A stretch of DNA of 64,000 nt from Shewanella pneumatophori (GCF_023283895.1 NZ_JAKILB010000001.1:496001-560000), one strand, 5' to 3'. Shown: positions 42,301 to 55,401, numbered from the stretch's first letter. Made by a program: numbers and translations. The notes: generated from the letters alone by a model not told the origin.

Positions 42301-44004
42301 ATGTCGGTTACTGGAATCGTAGTTTCATCGGGTATCGCTTTTGGTAAGGCGCTACACTTAAATTTTCATCATGAAAAAATTGATTACCGTCTTATTCCGA
42401 CTAGCCAAATTGCGCAAGAATCCCAGCGCTTACATCATGCATTTGATACCCAAAAACAATATCTACAACAGAGCTTACTTAAGCTCGAAGCTGATTCAGC
42501 CCATGCAGCATTAATAGAAGCAGATCTGCTGATTTTAGATGATGAAGATTTAGTCGCAGAGATTGATTCGACTATTGGTAAGTTGCAAGTAAGCGCAGCC
42601 GTAGCTATTGAACGTATTTTTGGCCACCAAGCCGATGAACTTGCAGCGCTAGACGATCCTTACCTCGCCAATCGAGCCGAAGATGTGCTTTGTCTGAGTA
42701 GACGTCTTATCGCTCGTCTTAATGGCGCTCAGCATTTCAATTTAAGTCAGCTTGACCAAGATACAATTATTTTTGCCGCAGATTTAACCCCTGCAGAATT
42801 TGCAATGCTGCCTTTAGAGCACATATCAGGTTTAGTATTGCATACCGGAGGCGTAACCAGTCATACAGCAATTCTAGCCCGTGGAGCCGGGCTCCCTGCT
42901 CTTTTGAGTTGCCAATATGAACAGGCCAATATCGCCAATGGTACCGATGTTGTGCTTAACGGCGTTGATGGTGAAGTAGTCATCGCGCCTAACTCTGCAA
43001 CAATTAAACAATTGTTAGCCCTTAAGCAGCAAGATGAATCGCGTAAACAACAGTTGCTGATGTTGAAAGACTTACCAGCCGAAACCCTTGACGGCAAAAA
43101 AGTAGGTCTGTTGGCCAACGTTGGCAGCCTTAATGATATCAGCCACTTAGCCGATGTAGGCGCTGAAGGAATAGGCCTTTTTAGAACTGAATTTATGTTG
43201 ATGAATACCAACACATTGCCAGATGAAAAGACCCAATATCAATTTTACTGCGATGCATTACATTTAATGGCGGGTAACACCTTCACCATACGTACCTTAG
43301 ATGTAGGCGCAGACAAAGAGTTACCTTGTTTAGCCACAATAGATGAAGATAATCCTGCATTGGGTTTACGCGGGATCCGTTACAGTTTAAGCCACCCTGA
43401 ACTGTTTAAAACACAAATCAAAGCTATTCTTCGCGCTGCCAATCATGGACCGATTAGGCTGATGTTTCCGATGATAAATCAGATCGAAGAGCTAGATGCT
43501 TTATTTGAGTATATTGAGCAATGTAAAGCGCAACTGGTTGAAGAAGAAAAAGGCTTTGGTGAACTCAGTTATGGCATAGTAGTTGAAACCCCAGCGGCAG
43601 TGCTCAACCTAAAAGCTATGTTACCTTTACTGGATTTTATAAGTATTGGAACCAATGATTTAACCCAATATACTATGGCGGCAGACAGAACTAACCCAAT
43701 GCTGACACGGCAATATCCATCACTCAGCCCTGCCGTTTTAACGCTGATCCAACAAACAATTGATGTCGCTCACCAAAGAAATATCAGAGTATCCTTATGC
43801 GGAGAGCTAGCAAGTGATCCCAAGGTTGCTCCTTTGTTGGTCGGCATGGGCATTGATGAGCTAAGTGTCAACCTAAGTGCTTTATTAGAGGTTAAATCTG
43901 CATTACGTAATATTAATTATCAAACTTGTTTATCCCAAGCGAAACACGCATTAAAATTGACAAGAATTGATGAATTAGCGCGTTACATTAACGGCATAGA
44001 TTAA
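42301..44004 (+). CDS. ptsI: PTS enzyme I (phosphoenolpyruvate-protein phosphotransferase)
   Basis: Takes phosphate from PEP and passes it to HPr. 567 residues. The phosphorylated His is in GGVTSHTAILARG (~186-198). The PEP-binding barrel has LFRTEFMLMN, DVGADKELPCL, RGIRYSL and FISIGTNDLTQYTMAADR; the C-terminal CGELASDP is present. RBS AAAGGGCGAG. Length is slightly below the 575 residues of E. coli. Confidence 0.95.
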   Translation: MSVTGIVVSSGIAFGKALHLNFHHEKIDYRLIPTSQIAQESQRLHHAFDTQKQYLQQSLLKLEADSAHAALIEADLLILDDEDLVAEIDSTIGKLQVSAAVAIERIFGHQADELAALDDPYLANRAEDVLCLSRRLIARLNGAQHFNLSQLDQDTIIFAADLTPAEFAMLPLEHISGLVLHTGGVTSHTAILARGAGLPALLSCQYEQANIANGTDVVLNGVDGEVVIAPNSATIKQLLALKQQDESRKQQLLMLKDLPAETLDGKKVGLLANVGSLNDISHLADVGAEGIGLFRTEFMLMNTNTLPDEKTQYQFYCDALHLMAGNTFTIRTLDVGADKELPCLATIDEDNPALGLRGIRYSLSHPELFKTQIKAILRAANHGPIRLMFPMINQIEELDALFEYIEQCKAQLVEEEKGFGELSYGIVVETPAAVLNLKAMLPLLDFISIGTNDLTQYTMAADRTNPMLTRQYPSLSPAVLTLIQQTIDVAHQRNIRVSLCGELASDPKVAPLLVGMGIDELSVNLSALLEVKSALRNINYQTCLSQAKHALKLTRIDELARYINGID

Positions 44005-44094
44005 AGTTATAGGTCAACAATGTCGCTTAACGATATAACAGATTTAATCAGCGCCACTTTCATATAGAACAACAAAACGCCAAAGGGGCAATTA

Positions 44095-44604
44095 ATGGGA
44101 TTTTTGAGCCGTATAAGACGCCTGATCTCAGGACAAACCGAAATATCAGGTGTGATAAACGTATACGCACCGGTTTCGGGTAAAGTAGTCGCAATAGAAA
44201 AAGTCCCCGATCCGGTCTTTTCAGAAAAAATAGTCGGAGACGGTTTAGCAATAGAACCTAAAGGTCAGCTAATCAAAGCACCAATTGACGGCCGAATTGG
44301 TAAAATTTTCGAAACTAACCATGCATTCAGTATTGAATCAAACGAAGGCTTAGAGATCTTCGTTCACTTCGGCATCGGCACAGTAGAGCTAAGAGGCAAC
44401 GGTTTTAAACGTCTTGCAGAAGAAGGCCAAGAAGTGAAAATGGGCGATCCAGTTCTTGAGTTTGACCTAGGCTATTTAAAACAACATACCGACAGCTTGT
44501 TAACGCCTGTGTTAATCGCCAACATGGAAGATATTCAAGAGATTGACAAAAAGCAGGGCCAGCTTGAAGCTGGCAAAGACGTTATTTTTGCAGTAAAACT
44601 TTAA
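44095..44604 (+). CDS. crr: PTS glucose-specific enzyme IIA
   Basis: Phosphate acceptor from HPr and, in gammaproteobacteria, a regulator of adenylate cyclase and of sugar uptake. 169 residues, the E. coli length. The catalytic histidines lie in ESNEGLEIFVHFGIGTVEL (His90) and the VYAPVSGKVV segment (with His75 in ETNHAFSIES). RBS AAAGGGGC. 90 bp after ptsI. Confidence 0.95.
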   Translation: MGFLSRIRRLISGQTEISGVINVYAPVSGKVVAIEKVPDPVFSEKIVGDGLAIEPKGQLIKAPIDGRIGKIFETNHAFSIESNEGLEIFVHFGIGTVELRGNGFKRLAEEGQEVKMGDPVLEFDLGYLKQHTDSLLTPVLIANMEDIQEIDKKQGQLEAGKDVIFAVKL

Positions 44605-44625
44605 ACCTCAAGCTAAAGTTTTATT

Positions 44626-44657
44626 AAAAGAGCCTATTTAGTCATTAGGCTCTTTTT
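44626..44657 (+). terminator. Terminator of the ptsHI-crr operon
   Basis: AAAAGAGCCTA / TAGGCTCTTTT with a 9-nt loop and T tail, 21 bp after the crr stop. Confidence 0.9.
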
Positions 44658-44812
44658 CATTCCCGCAAACAAAAATCAACATTTAAATGGGCCCAACTTA
44701 AAAAGCCTTGAATAACGTTCAAGATTGCTATTTAGCAGCAATTCACCCTTGAGCAGAATCACAAGCAATGCCACAATGCCTGCAACTTATAAAAATAGAT
44801 CGGAGTACCCTT

Positions 44813-46970
<2,158 letters not shown>

Positions 46971-47029
46971 ACACCTAAAAATTATTAATTTACACATTAA
47001 TCGTATTTATATTTAGAGAAACACTACAC

Positions 47030-47869
47030 ATGAGCACCACTAGCCAATCTTTTAGCCAACACAGACACCAAATTGAAATCGATGGCAGTACGCTAAGTTA
47101 CCTTGATATCGGACAAGGTCCAGTGTTACTCATGGGCCATAGTTACTTATGGGATTGTAAAATGTGGGCCCCCCAAATCGCCCTCTTAAGTCAAAACTAC
47201 CGTTGTATTGTTCCAGAACTTTGGGGGCATGGTTTGTCAGGGAACGTGCCTGCTAACTGCCGTAATTTGAGAGATGTTGCAGCAAATATGCTGACGCTGA
47301 TGGATAACCTTAAGGTTGACGAGTTTTCTATTATTGGTCTTTCTGTTGGCGCAATGTGGGGCGCAGAGCTTACTCTTAAAGCCCCTTCTCGAGTAAAAAG
47401 CCTAGCGATGTTAGGTAGTTTTATTGGCTATGAGCCTGAAATTACACGTGATAAGTATTACGCCATGCTTGATGTCATTAAGGCAGAACAAACTATTTCA
47501 GACAAGATTATTCAAGCGATATCGCCGTTGTTCTTTGCAAACCAGCCCAATGCAGAGTTGGTTGCCGGCTTTGAGCAGCAACTACAACAAACCAGCACCG
47601 ACAAAATAGATTCAATCTACCAGATGGGTAGAATGATTTTTGGTCGACGAGATACAATGGACGATGTAGAACAATTTACCCTACCTTGTTTAATCATGAC
47701 TGGTGTTGAAGATAAAGCGCGTAGTGTGCTTGAAGGCTATTTAATGCACGATGCTATTAGCGGTAGTCAATATGTGCATATTCCTGAATGCGGTCATATC
47801 TCGACTTTGGAGCAAGCGGAATTTGTAAACAATCAGCTAGCTCAATTTTTAGCAAACAATATTAGTTAA
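47030..47869 (+). CDS. Alpha/beta hydrolase
   Basis: A cytoplasmic alpha/beta hydrolase of 279 residues. The nucleophile elbow is GLSVGAMWG (Ser ~104), the oxyanion region GHSYLWDCKMW, and the acid and histidine are in MTGVEDKARS and PECGHISTLEQ. The closest-looking relatives are 3-oxoadipate enol-lactonase-like hydrolases, but the cap region has no diagnostic residues, so substrate is unknown. Single-gene unit followed by a tandem-repeat region. Confidence 0.83.
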   Translation: MSTTSQSFSQHRHQIEIDGSTLSYLDIGQGPVLLMGHSYLWDCKMWAPQIALLSQNYRCIVPELWGHGLSGNVPANCRNLRDVAANMLTLMDNLKVDEFSIIGLSVGAMWGAELTLKAPSRVKSLAMLGSFIGYEPEITRDKYYAMLDVIKAEQTISDKIIQAISPLFFANQPNAELVAGFEQQLQQTSTDKIDSIYQMGRMIFGRRDTMDDVEQFTLPCLIMTGVEDKARSVLEGYLMHDAISGSQYVHIPECGHISTLEQAEFVNNQLAQFLANNIS

Positions 47870-48230
47870 TCTAAAAACAAGGCAATGGCTCATTCAGACT
47901 CATTCCCCGCTGACACACTATGTGGTTGCAAATCTGAATAACTAAATTAAATAACGAAATTGAATAACTAAGTTAAATAAATAAGTTGAAATATTAGGTT
48001 GAAACACTAACTGTATGACATAGCGCCGCTACGTAGCAATGCCGTAGTTTAACTAGACTTAGGTTACTATTTAGATATCAATCAGATGAAAAACAACCTA
48101 TTTGCAACAGAATTAACAAACATTTAAGACAACTTGTCTATATTACTGAGTAGACCAGCAAGCTAAAGCAAAAGTGTTAGACTGCGCTTGCTAAAAGTTT
48201 TTCTTAACTGACCGAATAGATAAGAGCAGA
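47870..48230. other. 361-bp intergenic region with tandem repeats
   Basis: Contains the 13-bp repeat block at 47935-48012 and presumably the promoter of the carbonic anhydrase gene. The rest is AT rich with no gene or RNA I can support. Confidence 0.6.
47935..48012. repeat. Six degenerate 13-bp tandem repeats
   Basis: Units start at 47935, 47948, 47961, 47974, 47987 and 48000. Odd and even units alternate at first (TGAATAACTAAAT, TAAATAACGAAAT, TGAATAACTAAGT, TAAATAAATAAGT), giving a 26-bp double unit, then TGAAATATTAGGT and TGAAACACTAACT. Confidence 0.8.
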
Positions 48231-48839
48231 ATGAAACTATTAAAACCACTTTTTGATAATAACCGCCGCTGGGCTGGTAGAATTTTAGAAGAAGATCCTA
48301 AATTTTTCGAAGAACTCGCAAAACAGCAAAGCCCTGAATATCTTTGGATTGGCTGTTCTGATAGTCGCGTTCCGTCAAATCAAATTATCGATCTTATGCC
48401 AGGCGAAGTTTTTGTACACAGAAACATTGCCAATATGGTTATTCACACTGATCTTAATTGCTTATCTGTATTGCAATATGCAGTAGAAGTTTTGAAAGTG
48501 AAGCACATTATGGTTGTAGGTCATTATGGCTGCGGCGGAATTAAAGCTTCAATGGGCACTGACAGATTAGGTCTAATTGACAATTGGTTAGGTCATATCC
48601 GCGATATTTATCGGATCCATAGAGCAGATCTTGACAGTATGGACGAAGATGAACGCTTTGACCGTCTTTGCGAATTAAACGTGATGGAACAAGTGGCTAA
48701 CGTAACGAGTTCGAGCATCGTTCAAGACGCATGGGATAGAGGCCAAGAGTTAGCCGTGCACGGTTGGATCTACAGCGTAGAAAACGGTTTACTTTCAGAT
48801 TTAGATGTCACCGTTAATAACGATACTGACAAAGAGTAA
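48231..48839 (+). CDS. can: Beta-class carbonic anhydrase
   Basis: Interconverts CO2 and bicarbonate, supplying bicarbonate to biosynthetic carboxylases. 202 residues. Zinc ligands: Cys in [13 protein letters not shown] (CxDxR) and HYGCGG (His, Cys). The lengths and motifs fit E. coli Can (YadF, 220 residues). RBS AGAGCAGA. A strong terminator follows at 48905. Confidence 0.93.
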   Translation: MKLLKPLFDNNRRWAGRILEEDPKFFEELAKQQSPEYLWIGCSDSRVPSNQIIDLMPGEVFVHRNIANMVIHTDLNCLSVLQYAVEVLKVKHIMVVGHYGCGGIKASMGTDRLGLIDNWLGHIRDIYRIHRADLDSMDEDERFDRLCELNVMEQVANVTSSSIVQDAWDRGQELAVHGWIYSVENGLLSDLDVTVNNDTDKE

Positions 48840-48904
48840 TACGCTAAATCCTTTGGCATAACTCAAATCAGTCGCTAATAGGCCTACTCCTTATTAGCCT
48901 ATTT

Positions 48905-48946
48905 AAAAGCTAATTCAGTGTTCTTGCTGAATTGGCTTTTTTGTTT
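48905..48946 (+). terminator. Terminator after can
   Basis: AAAAGCTAATTCAG / CTGAATTGGCTTTTTT forms a long imperfect stem followed by TTTTTTGTTTT. Confidence 0.85.
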
Positions 48947-49100
48947 TAATGGCCAAACCTATTTTTGAATTATTTGGCCTGAAACAGCACCAGAAGTGGC
49001 AGTTGTAATGGAAGCGGCTTTACCTTCAGTTATAACTTTGAGCATATCCGTTACAATCTCTGAATACCTCAAAAATGAATGCTATATCAACTGTACTGAA

Positions 49101-49561
<461 letters not shown>

Positions 49562-49627
49562 AACGCTTACTAAGCATTGGTAGGCTTCAATGACGAAGCC
49601 TACGTAATATTAAAATAGGTAAATTGA

Positions 49628-50365
49628 ATGAATGTAACCTTGTTAATCCCTGCTCGTTATGGCTCTAGCCGTTTCCCTGGTAAACCACTGGCTCCTATTA
49701 ATGGCAAGCCTATGATCCAACATGTGTATGAACGTGCAGCGTTAGCAAAAGGCATCAAAGACATCTATGTAGCAACTGATGATGTGCGCATTAAAGATGT
49801 AGTAGAAGGCTTTGGCGGTAAAGTTGTTATGACAGGTGAAAATGCTGCATCAGGTACCGATCGTATCGATGAAGCAATTACTATCCTAGGCTTAGCTGAT
49901 GACGATTTAGTGATTAACTTGCAAGGCGACCAACCACTAATCGACCCGATTGTTATTGAGCAACTTGTAGGCCTATGCGAGCGTCATCCTGGCGAATTTG
50001 ATATGGCAACCTTAGGAGTTGAGATCAAAGATGAAGTTCAGCTAAACGATCCTAATCATGTAAAAATGGTGTTCGATAATAATCACAATGCATTGTACTT
50101 TTCACGTGCTCGCATTCCTTTTGGCCGCGACACTAGCGAATATCCAGTTTACAAACACATTGGGATCTACGCTTATACACGTAAATTCATTCAAACGTTC
50201 GCTAAGTTACCTTTAGGCCGTTTAGAAGAGCTAGAAAAGCTAGAACAACTTCGCGCTCTTGAATACGGTTATAAAATTAAAGTCGCTATTAGTGCTTTTG
50301 ATTTTCCAGAAGTGGATACTCCAGAAGATATTCGCATCTGTGAAGCACGATTGGCAGTTGAGTAA
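49628..50365 (+). CDS. kdsB: 3-deoxy-manno-octulosonate cytidylyltransferase
   Basis: Makes CMP-Kdo from CTP and Kdo for the lipopolysaccharide core; cytoplasmic. 245 residues. Motifs: [27 protein letters not shown] at the start, [24 protein letters not shown] and [10 protein letters not shown] at the end. The ATG has weak SD AAATAGGTAAATTGA. It heads a two-gene unit with the small DUF2897 protein. In E. coli the order near kdsB is different (msbA-lpxK), so the context is specific to this lineage. Confidence 0.95.
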   Translation: MNVTLLIPARYGSSRFPGKPLAPINGKPMIQHVYERAALAKGIKDIYVATDDVRIKDVVEGFGGKVVMTGENAASGTDRIDEAITILGLADDDLVINLQGDQPLIDPIVIEQLVGLCERHPGEFDMATLGVEIKDEVQLNDPNHVKMVFDNNHNALYFSRARIPFGRDTSEYPVYKHIGIYAYTRKFIQTFAKLPLGRLEELEKLEQLRALEYGYKIKVAISAFDFPEVDTPEDIRICEARLAVE

Positions 50366-50385
50366 ATAAAGGGGCGATAAAGGTT

Positions 50386-50592
50386 ATGTCAGATCTTGAA
50401 GTTGCACTGCTTATCTTGTTTGTACTTGGTGTGATCGCTAGTAATCTTGCGGTGCTAAAGTACAGTGCTAAACATAAAATGACTCATTTTGGTAAAGATC
50501 ACGATAAACAGATCAAGACCACAGATAAAGTTGATGAGCAAAGTAAGCAAACTGAAACTAAAACAGCTGAGCTTAACCATAAAGATAAATAG
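50386..50592 (+). CDS. Small membrane protein, DUF2897 family
   Basis: 68 residues: one N-terminal membrane helix (VALLILFVLGVIASNLAVLKY, ~6-26) and a basic/acidic, probably disordered tail rich in Lys, Thr and Glu. This layout and the position after kdsB fit the DUF2897 family, as I recall it. No function is known. RBS AAAGG precedes; it lies 20 bp after kdsB, so probably cotranscribed. Confidence 0.7.
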   Translation: MSDLEVALLILFVLGVIASNLAVLKYSAKHKMTHFGKDHDKQIKTTDKVDEQSKQTETKTAELNHKDK

Positions 50593-50687
50593 TCGCCTGT
50601 AGAGCAAATTAATCTGTTAAAGATTTGAACCGGTCCAGAATATGGAACTCGTTTAAGCTAAGCATTATTCACTCAGTACATAACCAC

Positions 50688-50714
50688 AAAAAAGGCGCCT
50701 TAGGCGCCTTTTTT
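50688..50714. terminator. Terminator between DUF2897 and the RND permease gene
   Basis: AAAAAAGGCGCC / GGCGCCTTTTTT, a perfect 12-bp stem, symmetrical and therefore able to work for both convergent genes. Confidence 0.9.
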
Positions 50715-50754
50715 ATTAGTCTCAATTAGCTATTAATCAGCAAAGATTAAATCA

Positions 50755-53700
50755 CTATTCAGCTAGCTCTTTTTCAAGCTGTTTCGCAATCATTTCTGGC
50801 GAACCTGAATTTTTTGCCATCAATGAATACGCAACTGGAATAACAAACAAAGTAAAGAAAGTTGCTAAAGTGATCCCCGATAATACAACCACACCAATAA
50901 CAAAACGAGTTTCAGCGCCGGCCCCTTCAGCTAATACTAAGGGTATTGCACCTGCTGCAGTCGTGATCCCCGTCATCAAGATAGGTCTTAAGCGTTGACT
51001 GGCGGCTTGGATAATCGCATCTTGGAATGCTAACCCTTTATCTCGCAACTGATTAGCAAACTCAACAATAAGAATACCGTTTTTAGCCGCTAAGCCCACC
51101 AGCATGATAATACCAATTTGACTATAGATATTAAGGGTTTGCCCTGTTGCCCATAAGCCAATAAGCGCGCCTAAAGTGGCTAAAGGTACCGTCAGCATGA
51201 TCACCATTGGATGAATATAACTTTCAAACTGCGCCGCTAATACTAAGAATACGATGCCGAGAGCGAGAATAAATACAAAGTACATAGAGTTACCAGAATC
51301 TTGGTAATCCAATGATTGGCCTTTGTAGCTCACAATTGCTTCTGCAGGTAGGTATTCATGAGTGAGATCATTCAAATAATCAAGCGCCTCACCTAAGCTA
51401 TAACCATCGGCTAAGTTAGCTTCAATAGTAATGGCCCGCATCCGGTTGTAGCGGTTAAGTTGGCTAGCATCAGCAAACTCTTCCACATGGACTAGATTCG
51501 ATAACGGGATCAGCTCTTTGCTTCTATCAGAGCGCACATATATATTTTCTAAATCACTGGCGGTGTTTTGATTATCGCGATTACCTTCAATAATCACATC
51601 ATACTCTTCACCGTCACGCATAAAGGTTGTGACTAAACGCGAGCCTAACATCGACTCTAGAGTTCGGCCAATATGGGAAATCGACACCCCAAGATCCGAT
51701 GCTCTATCTTTATCGATAACCACTCTTAACTGCGGTTTAGTCTCATTATAATCATGATCTAAACCAACCAGATTCGGATTTTCTTTAGCTTTTTCGATAA
51801 TGATGTCACGCCACCTAGCGAGCTCTTCATAGCTTGGCCCCCCCAGTACAAACTGCACGGGTTTACCGACTCCGCGGCCAAAGGCTTGGCGCATAACCGG
51901 GAACGCCCGAACACCAGCTAGATCCGACAACCTGCCGCGAATATCACCAATAATTTCAAATGCACTGCGTCTAACCGCCCAATCTTCTAATACAATAATT
52001 GCCATACCATTTGAAAAGTTGGCACTACGACCAAACCCACGGGGCGCACGAATAAGCAAACGTTTGATTTCACCCGCTTCGACTAATGGCATTAAGCGGT
52101 TTTCAATCTCATCCATGTAAGATTCGATGTATTCAAAACTGGCACCTTGTGGACCATTCACAATCAAGAACATAGAACCACGATCTTCTCGCGGAGCAAA
52201 TTCTTGTGGTACCTCTTTGGCTAAAAACGCACTACTTACCAAGGCAATTAAAATAAGTGATGAAACCAAATATGGATGGCGCATCGCCTTTTTTAATGTG
52301 CTGCGATAGACATCTGATAGTTTATCCATCCCCGCATCAATTTTACGCACCAACCAAGGATCTTGCGACGAAGGCTTCAGCACTTTCGAACACATCATTG
52401 GACTTAATGTTAATGCCACTATGCTAGAGAAAATAACTGCCGCGCTCATCGCAACGGCAAACTCTTTAAATAATTTACCTAAATCGCCCTCTAAAAAAGT
52501 GATTGGCATAAACACAGCAACCAATACTAAAGTCGTGGCAACAACTGCAAAAGCTACTTCACGTGACCCTAAATAAGCCGCCTTTAGTGGAGAGTCGCCC
52601 TCTTCTATACGTCTATGAATGTTTTCAAGTACAACAATAGCATCATCTACCACCATACCAATCGCTAAAATCATCGCCAGTAGCGTGAGCAAGTTAATGG
52701 TATAACCAAGGGCAAACAATACGATAAAAGTCGCCATTAAAGACACTGGAACGGTTAACGCCGGAATAAGCATGGCACGCACGCTGCCTAAAAACAGGTA
52801 AATCACTACAATAACCAAAAACATAGCAATAAATAGCGTTTGATAAACCTCTTTAACCGACGCTTCAATAAACACTGAACTGTCATAAGAGCGTTTAATC
52901 TCCATGCCTGCCGGAAGCGTTGGATTAATCTGATCAACTAACTTATTGGCAGCACGGGCAACATCTAACGTGTTAGCGGTAGATTGCTTAGATACACCCA
53001 AGCCAATCATCGACTCTCGGTTACCTCTAAAGGTAATTCGCTCCTCTTCTGATCCAATTTCAACTTTAGCCACATCGCCTAGTTTTATCAGATAACCATC
53101 GTCTCCCTCAGCTAATACCAAATTGGCAAAGTCATCAGAGGTTTTAAAACTACGCTCTAAACGTACGGTAAAATGACGCTCTTTTGATTCAACACTACCA
53201 GCCGGTAATTCAACGTTTTCTGAACGTAGCGCCGACTCAATATCGGCAACGGTCAAGTTACGAGCGGCAAGTGCTTGTCTGTCGATCCATACCCGCATAG
53301 CGTACACTTTACCGCCGCCAAGACGCATATTGGCAACGCCATCGATGACCGAGAATCGGTCGATTAAATAACGTCTCGCGTAATCGGTTAGCTGCAAAGT
53401 TGTCATCTGATCAGACACCAAGTTCAGCCACATAATCACTTCATCTCCACCATTGGCTTTTTGCACCTCTGGTGGATCAGCTTCCTCTGGCAGGTTGTTC
53501 AATAGACCTGAAACGCGATCACGTACATCATTTGCAGCAGCTTCAATATCGCGGCCTACATCAAATTCTAATGTCACATTAGAGCGGCCATCACTGCTAG
53601 ATGAGCTGATATGCTTAATACCTTCTACACCACTAATTCTATCTTCAACTAATTGGGTAATTCGGCTTTCAACCACGGCAGCACTCGCGCCGCGGTAATT

Positions 53701-53847
53701 GGTTTGAATCGATACTACGGGCGGATCAATATTGGGGTATTCTCTTAATGGCAACTTCTCAAATGCAACTAAGCCAAAGACAATTAATAAGATACTAATA
53801 ACTGAAGCGAATACCGGTCGCTTAACCGAGAGATCAGTTAAAATCAT
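50755..53847 (-). CDS. RND efflux pump permease (HAE1/AcrB type)
   Basis: Proton-driven multidrug exporter of the inner membrane. 1030 residues with 12 membrane segments and two large periplasmic loops. The family-typical start (SVKRPVFASVISILLIVFGLVAF), TM4 with the proton-relay Asp pair in GMVVDDAIVVLENIHRRIEEG, and TM10 GLAAKNGILIVEFANQLRDKG are present. The adaptor gene overlaps its start by 4 bp. No outer-membrane factor is encoded here, so it must use a TolC elsewhere. The VexF/MexK-like length and the overlap suggest a simple drug pump; substrates cannot be read. Confidence 0.93.
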   Translation of the reverse strand: MILTDLSVKRPVFASVISILLIVFGLVAFEKLPLREYPNIDPPVVSIQTNYRGASAAVVESRITQLVEDRISGVEGIKHISSSSSDGRSNVTLEFDVGRDIEAAANDVRDRVSGLLNNLPEEADPPEVQKANGGDEVIMWLNLVSDQMTTLQLTDYARRYLIDRFSVIDGVANMRLGGGKVYAMRVWIDRQALAARNLTVADIESALRSENVELPAGSVESKERHFTVRLERSFKTSDDFANLVLAEGDDGYLIKLGDVAKVEIGSEEERITFRGNRESMIGLGVSKQSTANTLDVARAANKLVDQINPTLPAGMEIKRSYDSSVFIEASVKEVYQTLFIAMFLVIVVIYLFLGSVRAMLIPALTVPVSLMATFIVLFALGYTINLLTLLAMILAIGMVVDDAIVVLENIHRRIEEGDSPLKAAYLGSREVAFAVVATTLVLVAVFMPITFLEGDLGKLFKEFAVAMSAAVIFSSIVALTLSPMMCSKVLKPSSQDPWLVRKIDAGMDKLSDVYRSTLKKAMRHPYLVSSLILIALVSSAFLAKEVPQEFAPREDRGSMFLIVNGPQGASFEYIESYMDEIENRLMPLVEAGEIKRLLIRAPRGFGRSANFSNGMAIIVLEDWAVRRSAFEIIGDIRGRLSDLAGVRAFPVMRQAFGRGVGKPVQFVLGGPSYEELARWRDIIIEKAKENPNLVGLDHDYNETKPQLRVVIDKDRASDLGVSISHIGRTLESMLGSRLVTTFMRDGEEYDVIIEGNRDNQNTASDLENIYVRSDRSKELIPLSNLVHVEEFADASQLNRYNRMRAITIEANLADGYSLGEALDYLNDLTHEYLPAEAIVSYKGQSLDYQDSGNSMYFVFILALGIVFLVLAAQFESYIHPMVIMLTVPLATLGALIGLWATGQTLNIYSQIGIIMLVGLAAKNGILIVEFANQLRDKGLAFQDAIIQAASQRLRPILMTGITTAAGAIPLVLAEGAGAETRFVIGVVVLSGITLATFFTLFVIPVAYSLMAKNSGSPEMIAKQLEKELAE

Positions 53848-54926
53848 ACTACAGGCTCCACGCTAGCCTGCTTAAGAAAACTAAAGCGCTCACTAAAAGT
53901 CACTTTAACTTTATCGCCAGGTCTCACCTTCAACAGCCCACGAATAACAATTTGCTCGTCAAGCGCGACACCATCAATGATCTCTACCCAACCACGCTTA
54001 CGAAGGCCTAGTTCTACCTGCTTTTGCTCAATAACACCTTCATCATTAACCCAATACACATAATGTCTGTCTTGAATGGGGATTATGGCTGATTCAGGAA
54101 GAATGAGTGCATCGCGACTGGTTTTAATCAATTTTACTTTCATTAACATACCAGGTAGTAAACGCTGTTTTGGATTAGGTATTTCAGCTCTCACAATAAC
54201 TGCACGAGTTTTTGGATTAATGCGGCTGTCAATAGACACCACTTTTCCTTCAAATACTTCACCATCAAAGGCAACTGCTGTCGCCTCAACTTTTTTGCCT
54301 AATGCAAGCGACTGTAAGAAACGCTCTGGTACAGAAAAGTCTAACTTGATAACCGATATATCATCGAGTGTAGTAATTGCGTTGCCCGGTGATACCAGCG
54401 CACCGGTGCTCACCTGTCTTAGCCCTAGTGCGCCACTAAAGGGAGCAGTGATTCGGCGATCACGTAATGCAGATTCAGCCTGCGCTAACTCGGCTTTTGC
54501 CGTATCAATCAATGTTTGTAGACGGTCGCGCTCAAGCTCCGCGATTGTTTGGCTAGTGACCAGTGTTCTGATCCGCTCTAGCTCACGTTGATGATCTTTA
54601 ACTTTAACTTTTGCTACCGTAACTCGAGCACGTTGCTCACTATCTTGAAGTTGCACCAGCAAGCGGCCCTTATCAACCAAATCGCCGTCGTTAAAGTTTA
54701 CCTTAGTCACAACCTCAGTCACTTTGGCGGTGACAGTAATAGACTCATTCGCTTTACTCGTGCCAAGCGCTTCAACTTCATCACGTATCGGTTCCATCGA
54801 TGCTTTAGTGACCACAACGTTAGGTGTAGGCCGTGAGTTCTTGGCTTGTGTGACCGGCGCTTGCTGGTTATAGAAATATCCCGCGGCAACTAAGAGGATT
54901 AAGACAATTATTATTATTTTTTTCAT
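53844..54926 (-). CDS. RND efflux pump periplasmic adaptor (MFP)
   Basis: Membrane-fusion protein linking the RND permease to the outer-membrane channel. I start at the ATG at 54926: AAGG lies 6 nt upstream and the product begins MKKIIIIVLILLVAAGYFY, a signal anchor; the longer frame to 54950 lacks a ribosome site. 360 residues: lipoyl half-motifs (~62-98), an alpha-hairpin (VAKVKVKDHQRELERIRTL, LDRDRLQTLIDTAKAELAQAESAL-like), the beta-barrel domain (LRQVSTGALVSPG) and membrane-proximal domain (VKVTFSERFSFL). Cotranscribed with the permease. Confidence 0.9.
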   Translation of the reverse strand: MKKIIIIVLILLVAAGYFYNQQAPVTQAKNSRPTPNVVVTKASMEPIRDEVEALGTSKANESITVTAKVTEVVTKVNFNDGDLVDKGRLLVQLQDSEQRARVTVAKVKVKDHQRELERIRTLVTSQTIAELERDRLQTLIDTAKAELAQAESALRDRRITAPFSGALGLRQVSTGALVSPGNAITTLDDISVIKLDFSVPERFLQSLALGKKVEATAVAFDGEVFEGKVVSIDSRINPKTRAVIVRAEIPNPKQRLLPGMLMKVKLIKTSRDALILPESAIIPIQDRHYVYWVNDEGVIEQKQVELGLRKRGWVEIIDGVALDEQIVIRGLLKVRPGDKVKVTFSERFSFLKQASVEPVV

Positions 54927-55401
54927 GATGCCTTCATAAACTACTTTCAATTGTCGTTAGTTTACCTAGACATAACTTTGCTTCAATACGTTTTACTTTT
55001 TCTTACAAATGACACAATTCAGTCACACCCTTCCATAGGTAACAACGCCATATTTAACAGGATAAGTCATACACGGCTAAGACTGTCCCTAACGACACAA
55101 AACAATTAAAATCAAATTGAAACAGCCGCTTACTACCCACAAAGAATCACTTATCGATAGGTTCCAAAGCAAGTATTTCAACTTAGGCTAACAAATGTCG
55201 GCTGTTATAGATTTAGTGACATTTTGTATCAAGACTGGCCTAACCATCAGAGAGCTTGATTTTTAAGCATAAAAAAGGAGCCATTAGGCTCCTTTTAGAT
55301 ATTACTTACATAGATAAGTGCTTTTTAGCGTTTGCGCTCGTTGTTATAGCTAGGTGCTAACACTCACGAGCTCATTTAACTGGCTAATAAAACAAACTCA
55401 C
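54927..55401. other. 475-bp intergenic region
   Basis: Between the RND operon start and bamC. It contains the terminator at 55273-55296 and presumably the RND promoter. I see no gene, RNA or clear regulatory site in the remainder. Confidence 0.5.
55273..55296 (-). terminator. Terminator of dapA-bamC
   Basis: AAAAGGAGCC / GGCTCCTTTT with an ATTA loop, 105 bp after the bamC stop on the minus strand. Confidence 0.8.

Noticed and set aside
54076..54591. 171-codon open frame antisense to the RND adaptor gene
   Set aside because: It is the shadow of a well-supported gene on the other strand and has no recognisable domain.
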